Below, piece after piece: positions 58,674-64,000 of a stretch of DNA of 64,000 bases (position 1 is the first letter of the stretch; the number at the start of each line of letters is the position of its first letter). The position numbers and the translations under genes were made by a program. The notes under the pieces were generated by a model. It had not been told where the DNA came from. It made no database searches and worked only from the letters and a program-made list of their open reading frames with translations. This DNA is from Verrucomicrobiota bacterium (lineage in GTDB: Bacteria > Verrucomicrobiota > Verrucomicrobiia > Opitutales > Opitutaceae), in the NCBI GenBank assembly GCA_023432225.1, contig JAEYUW010000026.1, positions 42,353 to 106,352 on the forward strand. Direction: 5' to 3'.

Positions 58674-59183
58674 TCAGCTCGAAGCGTGCGCGGGTTCCGC
58701 GCTCTCGGCCCAGACCACGAGCCAGCCGCTTTCCTTGTCGGTATAGACGATCGGCGTAGCCTTCGGATCGGCGACTTCGACAAAGTCGGCCCGCGCGGCG
58801 ATCACGCCTTCGCTCGTGGCCGCGGGCATCGGCACCGGACGTTGCACAAACAAAGCGAGTGCGATCGCGGCGGCGGCCGCCAGAGGAGCGGAAAGCCAGA
58901 CGACGGGCGCGAGGCGTCGTTTTTTGCGCGGCGCGGCGGTCTGCTCGCCGACCGCGCCACCGTGGATCTTCGCCTGCACGGCGCGCCACTCCGCGTCGAC
59001 GTCGGGTAGTGCCACCGCGTGAGCCTCGGTGCGGACGCCCTCCAACGCCGCGGCGAGATCGGCGCGGAACTGCCGGCAACTCGCGCACGCGGCGACATGC
59101 GACGCGAGTTCGGCGTGCTGCGCGGGAGTCAGCACGCCGTCACGTTCGGCAAGCAGCAGAGGTTCGGCGCTGCGGCAATTCAT
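58674..59183 (-). CDS. Zinc-finger anti-sigma factor
   Basis: A 169-residue single-pass membrane protein. The N-terminal zf-HC2/ZAS motif has Cys 3, then HVAACASC with His 29, Cys 33 and Cys 36. This is the His-x3-Cys-x2-Cys arrangement that binds zinc and holds ECF sigma factors inactive. After a linker comes a membrane segment WLSAPLAAAAAIALALFV (about 95-112), and a short periplasmic C-terminal domain. Its likely target is the ECF sigma encoded at 60155-60751 on the same strand, with two exported proteins between. That separation is unusual; most anti-sigma genes directly follow the sigma gene. Signal and release mechanism are unknown. Confidence 0.87.
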   Translation of the reverse strand: MNCRSAEPLLLAERDGVLTPAQHAELASHVAACASCRQFRADLAAALEGVRTEAHAVALPDVDAEWRAVQAKIHGGAVGEQTAAPRKKRRLAPVVWLSAPLAAAAAIALALFVQRPVPMPAATSEGVIAARADFVEVADPKATPIVYTDKESGWLVVWAESAEPAHASS

Positions 59184-59225
59184 GGTGGGTTGAGGAGTTC
59201 TCAGAAGAACAGGAGCCGGGTGTTG

Positions 59226-59627
59226 TTACCAGCGGCGATCATGCCGGTCGTAGCGACCGCGGCTGTCGTAGGAGACCCACACGCGATCACGGCGGATTTC
59301 GTAGTGGCCTTCGACATAGCGGCGATAGGGGCGGCCCCAGTGATCGCGCTCCATCGTCCAGAAGCCGGGCACCCACACGCGGGTGTGGACATCGCGCCAG
59401 TAACCGCGCGGAGCGTGGTGGTAGGCCGGACCGTAGTCGCGGTAACCGGCTTCGACTACCACGGCGTCCGGGCCGCGATGTTGGTCGGCAAGGACGGAGC
59501 CGACGATCACGCCGCCGATGAAACCACCGATCGCCGCGCCGGTGTCGTTGGCTTGGGCGGTTTTCGGGGTGGCAAAGGCGAAAAGGGTCACGAGCGCGAG
59601 AGCAAGAGCAGCGAGTTTGGTCTTCAT
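59226..59627 (-). CDS. Exported glycine-zipper protein of unknown function
   Basis: A 133-residue secreted or membrane-inserted protein. A signal peptide (MKTKLAALALALVTLFAFATPKTAQA) is followed by a glycine-zipper hydrophobic segment GAAIGGFIGGVIVGSVLAD. The C-terminal half is rich in Tyr, Arg, His and Trp: VWVPGFWTMERDHWGRPYRRYVEGHYEIRRDRVWV. WxPGxW and similar repeats occur in small exported proteins of many Gram-negative bacteria (YXWXXGXW-type) and may bind metals or the cell wall. I do not recognise a specific function. It lies between the ECF sigma group and the anti-sigma gene on the same strand, so it could be a member of that regulon. Confidence 0.78.
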   Translation of the reverse strand: MKTKLAALALALVTLFAFATPKTAQANDTGAAIGGFIGGVIVGSVLADQHRGPDAVVVEAGYRDYGPAYHHAPRGYWRDVHTRVWVPGFWTMERDHWGRPYRRYVEGHYEIRRDRVWVSYDSRGRYDRHDRRW

Positions 59628-59699
59628 GAGTTGTTCCCGTGTTGGGTTGCTCTTGGGACGCGTCGCTCCGGCGGCTTATTCAAAATTCTCGATTCGCCG

Positions 59700-60158
59700 T
59701 TATTTCGCGACGATGAACACTGCGTAAACTTCTCCGGGGGAGCGACCTGTGGGTGGACCGCCGAGCACGGCCGGGACGCCGGGGCGGAAGGTGATGCCGG
59801 TGTTGATGAGCGTTTTCTCGCCGATGTTCGCGGCCCAGCGGACGCGGAGTTGGTAGGGATTGCTGCCGGCCTCCAGCGTGAGTTCGTGGCCCTGGCCGAC
59901 CATCAGCGTGGTGGTTTCGTTGGCGCTGATACTTCCGCGGTCGCTGCCTTGGTATTCGAACGATTCGAAGCGCATGATGCGGCGCAGCGTCGGCTCGTAG
60001 TCGGCGAGGCGCGGGTCGCTTTTGCCGCCGCGTTCGTTCGACGCCGTGATGAGGAACGCGTGCAGCTGCACGCGTTCGGCGGCGACGGCGCGCAGGGCAG
60101 GTCCGGCGACGAAGCCGAGCAGCAGCAGGAAGGTGAATGTGAGACGATGCGTTTTCAT
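59700..60158 (-). CDS. Exported protein of unknown function, coupled to the sigma gene
   Basis: A 152-residue protein with a signal peptide (MKTHRLTFTFLLLLGFVAGPALRAVA). The mature part begins AERVQLHAFLITASNERGGKSDPRLADYEPTLRRIMRFESFEYQG and is beta-rich. It has no motif that I know, though the LRRILRFESF-like segment suggests a secretin/pilus-assembly-like N-domain relative; that is only a resemblance. It overlaps the ECF sigma stop codon by four bases (ATGA), so it is made together with the sigma factor. Its role could be a signal sensor or a target in the periplasm. Not a known anti-sigma type. Confidence 0.8.
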   Translation of the reverse strand: MKTHRLTFTFLLLLGFVAGPALRAVAAERVQLHAFLITASNERGGKSDPRLADYEPTLRRIMRFESFEYQGSDRGSISANETTTLMVGQGHELTLEAGSNPYQLRVRWAANIGEKTLINTGITFRPGVPAVLGGPPTGRSPGEVYAVFIVAK

Positions 60159-60751
60159 CGGGAAACTTGGATTTTTTTCGCGAGCATTTTGCGGGCGTGA
60201 TAGAGACGCGACATCACCGTGCCGATCGGCAGGGCAGTGGCGCGCGCGATCTCTTCGTAGGAAAGGTGTTCGACTTCGCGGAGGGTGAGCACCGCGCGAT
60301 GTTTCGGTGGCAGCGCGTCGAGCGCGCGCTGGAGTTGCTCGCGGCGCTCTCCGCCCTCCGCCTCGTCGCGTGCGGTGGCGTCGGTCGACGGCTCCGCGAC
60401 CACGACCGCTTCGGGCGGCGTGTCCTCGCCGGCGCTGGCGAACGGCAGAAACCGGTCGAACCAACGGCGGCGCTTGCGGAGATGATCGAGAGCTTTGCGC
60501 ACGGCGATGGGATGGACCCAGGTCGTGAACTTCGCTTCGCCGCGGAAATTCGGCAACTCGCGCCAGACCTTGACCCACACGTCCTGTGAGACGTCGCGCG
60601 CATCGTGTTCATTCCGCAAAATTCCAAACACCACTCGGAAAACAGGTTCGTAATGCGCGCGCATCAACTCGCCGAACGCCGCCTGGTCGCCGGTGCGGGC
60701 GCGCGCGAGCAGGTCGGTGGAATTGGCGGGGTTGGTGTCGGGTTCCGGCAC
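60155..60751 (-). CDS. ECF-type RNA polymerase sigma factor
   Basis: A 198-residue extracytoplasmic-function sigma factor. Region 2 is FGELMRAHYEPVFRVVFGILRNEHDARDVSQDVWVKVWREL, with W-V-H-P-I in place of the usual xxxWLxxIA. Region 4 is LPPKHRAVLTLREVEHLSYEEIARATALPIGTVMSRLYHARKML. The acidic linker between the regions is long (about 40 residues). The start is GTG 60751, the only good start after the upstream M29 gene ends at 60789. Downstream are two exported proteins and, 970 bases later, a ZAS anti-sigma. The first downstream gene is coupled by ATGA. The group resembles an envelope-stress unit but its stimulus is unknown. Confidence 0.9.
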   Translation of the reverse strand: MPEPDTNPANSTDLLARARTGDQAAFGELMRAHYEPVFRVVFGILRNEHDARDVSQDVWVKVWRELPNFRGEAKFTTWVHPIAVRKALDHLRKRRRWFDRFLPFASAGEDTPPEAVVVAEPSTDATARDEAEGGERREQLQRALDALPPKHRAVLTLREVEHLSYEEIARATALPIGTVMSRLYHARKMLAKKIQVSR

Positions 60752-60788
60752 GAGGCGAAGAGGACAGGGAAGGACGGCGCGCAGTTCC

Positions 60789-61979
60789 TTACGCGAGCGT
60801 CGCGCGCGCGTCGAGCGGGAGGTCGACGTGCACGAGGCTGCGGTTGACCGCGCGCTTCCACCAGCCGCGGTGGCAGAACGGATACGCTTCGCCGAGGGCG
60901 ATGTGGTTCGCGGCATTCTCGTCGAGCAAGGGGTGGTGAAACACCGTGCGGGCCGCGGGCCACGCGGGCGCGGGCGCGCCGAGCTCGCTGGCGAGCAGCG
61001 CCACCTCGCCGAGCCGCACGGCGCCGTTGTCGGTTGCGAGCAATTCGCGGAGCAGATCCGCGTTCGTGCGGGCCGACGAAGCGATGACGCGCCCGCGGCG
61101 GAACTCCAGCTCGATGCCCTCGATTGTCGTGCCGGCGTGGCAGACGGGACGCGACACGCGGACGGTGCCTTCCGCGCTGTGGCAATCGGGGGCGGTGAAC
61201 ACTTCCTCGGTGGGCAGATTGATGACGTGACGCACGCCACGTATCGTCACCTGCGCGGCCGTGCACCAGTGGTGCTTGGCGGGCAGGGCGAGGGTCAAGT
61301 CGGCGCCTGGGCCGGTGAATTTCACGGTCGCATGGCGCGCGGCGTTTAGCCTCTCCGCCGTCGCGGTCAATCGGGCCAGGTGTTCGTTCCAGCGGCCGAC
61401 GGCGCCGTCCTCGCCGGTGGCGCGGACGCTGTCGAACACGCAGCGCCAGAGCGCGGCGAGGCGTTGGTCGCTCGGCAGGTCGGCAAACGTCAGCGCGGCC
61501 CAGCTCGGCGACGGGGCCGGCGCGATGCACCATTGCGTCGCGCCGCGCACGAGTTGTTGCACGATCGGGCCGAGGTGTCGCCAAGTGATCTCGTGTTGCG
61601 CGGCCAGATGTGCCGCGGGCACGCCCTCCATGAGCCGCGGCTGGCTGCCGGTGAGGAAAAGAAACGCGCCACCGCGGCGGAGATGATGCGCGAGACGCAA
61701 AGTGTTCTGCTCGACGAGGCGGTCGAATGTGCCGCGTTGATCCGCCTCGGCCATCGCGCGGATTTCCGCGCCCGGACTCCAGAGCACTTCGACGTCTCCG
61801 CCTCCCACCGCGTCGGCGGCATGGCGCACCGCGTCGACGATCACCTCCGCGCTTCGGGCGACGCCTTGTTGATCGTAAGGATCGGTGACGAGCAGCTTCT
61901 GGCGTGGCTGCAGATTGACGCCGATGCGCACAATCGCATCGGCGTAGTCGCGCAGACGGGCTTCGAAGTCGGTCATCAC
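60789..61979 (-). CDS. Aminopeptidase of the M29 (thermophilic) family
   Basis: A 396-residue metalloaminopeptidase related to AmpS/PepS/AmpT. Family blocks: RIGVNLQPRQKLLVTDPYD, VEVLWSPGAEIRAM, NLPTEEVFTAPDCHSAEG (with a metal-binding Glu), NGAVRLGEVALL and DENAANHIALGEAYPFC, and near the end NRSLVHVDLPLDARATLA with the His-x-Asp metal pair. Usual M29 proteins go on from HVD with an (M)IGS...DG segment; here it stops soon after HVD, so the C-terminus is short by about 15-20 residues or ends differently. It releases N-terminal residues from peptides in the cytoplasm. It overlaps the upstream kinase gene by four bases and precedes the ECF sigma by 37 bases. Confidence 0.87.
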   Translation of the reverse strand: MMTDFEARLRDYADAIVRIGVNLQPRQKLLVTDPYDQQGVARSAEVIVDAVRHAADAVGGGDVEVLWSPGAEIRAMAEADQRGTFDRLVEQNTLRLAHHLRRGGAFLFLTGSQPRLMEGVPAAHLAAQHEITWRHLGPIVQQLVRGATQWCIAPAPSPSWAALTFADLPSDQRLAALWRCVFDSVRATGEDGAVGRWNEHLARLTATAERLNAARHATVKFTGPGADLTLALPAKHHWCTAAQVTIRGVRHVINLPTEEVFTAPDCHSAEGTVRVSRPVCHAGTTIEGIELEFRRGRVIASSARTNADLLRELLATDNGAVRLGEVALLASELGAPAPAWPAARTVFHHPLLDENAANHIALGEAYPFCHRGWWKRAVNRSLVHVDLPLDARATLA

Positions 61980-62518
61980 GCTTGCAACAAGTGGAAATGA
62001 TCCACGATCCGCCGCGCGGCGTCGGGCGCGGTCAACTGCCCGGTGTCGATGCGCAAGTCGGTGCGCGGAATCTTTGGCTCATCGAACGCGCCATCGGCGC
62101 GCAGTTGCGCGTAGAGCCGGACGTCGGTGAGCTTGTGAAATTGCCGGCGTTGCGCCGAGCCGAGGCGGTCGGCGATCTGGGCTTCGCTCGCGTGGAGTTT
62201 CACGGAGTGTAGCGCGACCGCGGCGCGTGCGCCAAGGTCGTGAAACAACCAGTCCACGAACGCCGCCGGCACGGTGTTCTCGGGATTGAACGTGGAAATG
62301 AGCCCGGGCGGACGACGCTCGACGGCACGCGTGAGGTGCACGCGCCAGCCGGCGTCGCGTTCGGCAATGAACTCCGGGGTGCCGAACGCGTGGCGCTGCA
62401 ACACGGCGTCGACGACGATGTGATTGTGAAACAGCTCGTATCCGGTGAGCGCGGCCAATTCGCGACCGACGGTGTATTTGCCGGTGGCGGGCGCGCCGTA
62501 GAGGAAGACGAGGTGCAT
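61976..62518 (-). CDS. Small P-loop kinase-like ATPase
   Basis: A 180-residue P-loop protein. MHLVFLYGAPATGKYTVGREL contains a Walker A GAPATGKYT; further on come FHNHIVVDAVLQRH, RRPPGLISTFNPE and LHASEAQIADRLGSAQRRQ, as in shikimate-kinase or chloramphenicol-phosphotransferase-like AAA_18/AAA_33 proteins. The substrate is unknown; members phosphorylate nucleotides, small sugars or antibiotics. ATG 62518 was chosen because the Walker strand starts at once. Its end overlaps the M29 gene start by four bases (ATGA), so the two are co-translated. Confidence 0.82.
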   Translation of the reverse strand: MHLVFLYGAPATGKYTVGRELAALTGYELFHNHIVVDAVLQRHAFGTPEFIAERDAGWRVHLTRAVERRPPGLISTFNPENTVPAAFVDWLFHDLGARAAVALHSVKLHASEAQIADRLGSAQRRQFHKLTDVRLYAQLRADGAFDEPKIPRTDLRIDTGQLTAPDAARRIVDHFHLLQA

Positions 62519-62591
62519 GGACACAGCGCCACAGTGCAGTGCGTTCATCGGTGCGTGCCGGATGGCACGTCAGGTAACGGGCAAAGCAGGC

Positions 62592-63638
62592 TCACGGGCC
62601 CGGCTTGTAGTCGGGATTGAGCTCGAACACCTGGATCACCGCGCGTTCCGAACCCGTGTAGGCCGTGCCTCCGACGTTCCAAACGCTGCCGCCGTTGCGT
62701 CCGCCGGCGGGGCCGGCGTCCACCGCTTCGCCGCCCACGACGTAGATGCGGTTGCCGAGCGTAATGGCCGCGGAGCGGCGTGTGTTCAGGAAGCCGGGAG
62801 CGATCTTCGTGGTTTTGCGCGTGCTCAGTTCGTAGGCGAGCACCTGTTCGCCCACCTCGTAATCGCCGAAAAGGAACACCCAGCGCCCGAGGAAAGCTGC
62901 GCTGTGCGTGCTGACGGTCTGTCCGAGCTTGGGCAGGCGTTTCCAAACCTGCTCGGCGGGCACCCACATCTCGACCTCGTCCCTGGCGATCTTGCTCGAG
63001 TAGCCGCCGGGCACGAGCGCGAAGGCACCGACCACCACGACCGGCGCGTCGCGTGGCGTGGGCATGGGTGGACCTTGGCGCCAAGTGAGCGTGGGCAGGT
63101 CGAGTATCTCGACCTCGTTCGTTTGCGCGTAGTAGCGACCGTCCTTGTGCTTCGTGCCGCCGACGAGCCAGCCTTCGTTGCCGATTTTGACGGTGCCGAA
63201 GCGCGCGCGTGGACGCGGCATCTTGCCGGCGGTGGTAACCTTGCCCGTGGCAGGATCGTAAACTTCAATCATGTCGGCGTGCGGGCGCTCCGTGAGGGTA
63301 TAGGCTTCACCGCCGAAGAGGTAGAATTTCCCATCGTGTTCGAAGACGCCGTGCTGGCGACGTGCGATGAAGGTGCCGTCCACCTTTTCTGTTTTTCCCG
63401 TGCGGAGATCGAGTCGCTCGGCGTCTTGAACTGGCGCGGTCCCGATGCTGCCACTGCCGCCGAAAATGTAGAGGTAGTCGCCGAGCGGGGCGATGGCGGC
63501 GCCCATCCGGGCGCGCTGCATCGGAATATCGGCGACTTTGACGATCGGACTCTTGGTGTCGGCCGCGTGGGCGATCGCGACCAGGGCGGAGATCGCAGCG
63601 AGCCACGCGAGGGCGCGCCGGGAGAGTAGCGACTTCAT
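62592..63638 (-). CDS. Exported Kelch-repeat beta-propeller protein
   Basis: A 348-residue secreted protein with a signal peptide (MKSLLSRRALAWLAAISALVAIAHA). The mature part is a six-bladed Kelch propeller: GDYLYIFGGSGS, GKFYLFGGEAYTL, EGWLVGGTKH, AFALVPGGYSS, WVFLFGDYEV and NRIYVVGGEAVD, spaced about 50 residues apart with paired Gly at each blade. Kelch proteins of this kind include N-acetylneuraminate epimerases (NanM), but the typical active-site Arg/Glu pattern was not checked. No function can be given with confidence. It lies 73 bases upstream of the kinase gene, same strand. Confidence 0.85.
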   Translation of the reverse strand: MKSLLSRRALAWLAAISALVAIAHAADTKSPIVKVADIPMQRARMGAAIAPLGDYLYIFGGSGSIGTAPVQDAERLDLRTGKTEKVDGTFIARRQHGVFEHDGKFYLFGGEAYTLTERPHADMIEVYDPATGKVTTAGKMPRPRARFGTVKIGNEGWLVGGTKHKDGRYYAQTNEVEILDLPTLTWRQGPPMPTPRDAPVVVVGAFALVPGGYSSKIARDEVEMWVPAEQVWKRLPKLGQTVSTHSAAFLGRWVFLFGDYEVGEQVLAYELSTRKTTKIAPGFLNTRRSAAITLGNRIYVVGGEAVDAGPAGGRNGGSVWNVGGTAYTGSERAVIQVFELNPDYKPGP

Positions 63639-63697
63639 GACCGCGAGCATGCCGTTGCGGTGCGATTCGCCGAGTCAGAAATCGCCGACGCAGAAAA

Positions 63698-63730
63698 CGA
63701 AAAAACGCCGCCTCGGAACGAGGCGGCGTT
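63698..63730 (-). terminator. Intrinsic terminator of the aldolase gene
   Basis: On the minus strand AACGCCGCCTCG, loop TTC, CGAGGCGGCGTT, then TTTTCGTTTT (twelve perfect pairs). Positioned 25 bases after the aldolase stop codon. Confidence 0.9.
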
Positions 63731-63754
63731 GGAAACGGTGCGAAGCCGGGCGGC

Positions 63755-64000
63755 TTACTTGCCGAGGCTCCGGCGGAGGTCGTCGAGCTGGCCGGCGGAG
63801 CCGAGCAGCACGTTGCGCGAAGCGATGAACTTTGCGTATTCCTCCATGTAAACCTTGCCCGGCGGGCGGAAGTCGAACTCGGCCGGCTTGTCGCGGAAGA
63901 ACTCACGGTGCACGCGCGTCCAGACGAGGCGGCCGTCGGTGTCGATGTTGATCTTGGCGACGCCGAGCTTGGCGGCGGGGAGATACTCGTTCACGTCGAC
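63755..64000 (-). CDS. fba: Class II fructose-bisphosphate aldolase, C-terminal part (cut by window end)
   Basis: The last 81 codons of a gene that begins beyond the window. The visible part VDVNEYLPAAKLGVAKINID, then TDGRLVWTRVHREFFRDKPAEFDFRPPGKVYMEEYAKF, and the ending GSAGQLDDLRRSL match class II aldolases of the FbaA type with KINIDTD as the substrate-binding strand and the FGSAGQ-like LLGSAGQ. It cleaves fructose-1,6-bisphosphate in glycolysis. The metal-binding His residues lie outside the window except where this end approaches the active site. A strong terminator follows. Confidence 0.85.
   Translation of the reverse strand, partial: VDVNEYLPAAKLGVAKINIDTDGRLVWTRVHREFFRDKPAEFDFRPPGKVYMEEYAKFIASRNVLLGSAGQLDDLRRSLGK

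Overview
The window is a GC-rich bacterial chromosome segment (roughly 60-65% GC by eye), densely coding, with 54 protein genes recognised, one tRNA, and no prophage or insertion sequence. Gene content (fused SecDF, zinc-independent L36/L31 pair, GH2 and GH88 glycosidases, ECF sigma/anti-sigma pair, many short intergenic palindromes) and the general protein style suggest a Verrucomicrobiota member, most likely Opitutaceae. This is inference; there is no rRNA in the window to confirm it.

Layout. 1-1406: end of aguB and all of aguA (agmatine to putrescine). 1540-3995: lipoprotein and ribosomal protein S1. 4438-7840 (minus): ribose-type ABC importer. 8042-12564 (minus): sigma-70 factor, trpE, glmS. 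12630-17669: glgC, lgt (minus), gcvT, gcvH, then an RND efflux adaptor and pump to 20828. 21008-23459: an orphan membrane protein and typA (minus). 23460-24990: a 1.5 kb gap without genes that appears to encode two structured RNAs on the minus strand. 24991-30238 (minus): Sel1-repeat protein and Tsp-like protease. 30346-35691: hrpB and ppc. 35874-41870 (minus): GH2 glycosidase, secreted alpha/beta hydrolase, arginine decarboxylase speA. 41965-47400: yajC, secDF, recJ, DedA protein. 47504-52740: tRNA-Arg, then a regulator and four sugar (probably uronide) catabolic genes. 52865-57532: rpmJ, rpmE, serB, antiporter, kup (minus). 57675 to the end: menB, then on the minus strand an ECF sigma/anti-sigma group, M29 peptidase, small kinase, Kelch protein and the end of a class II aldolase.

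Pathway links. speA, aguA and aguB together make the complete arginine-agmatine-carbamoylputrescine-putrescine route, although speA lies about 40 kb from the other two. gcvT and gcvH are two parts of the glycine cleavage system. yajC and secDF form the SecDF-YajC accessory complex. The GH88/isomerase/oxidoreductase/SDR cluster looks like an inducible oligosaccharide degradation operon under an XRE-cupin regulator.

Most unusual features. (1) About 1.1 kb of apparently structured non-coding RNA upstream of typA, ending in a strong intrinsic terminator, followed by a short rod-shaped RNA with its own terminator; neither matches an RNA family I recognise. (2) Several families of GTAG...CTAC palindromes with REP/BIME architecture. 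One pair sits in frame inside hrpB, and three copies supply the TAG stop codon of the adjoining gene. (3) A related-looking second repeat type occupies every gap of the sugar operon.
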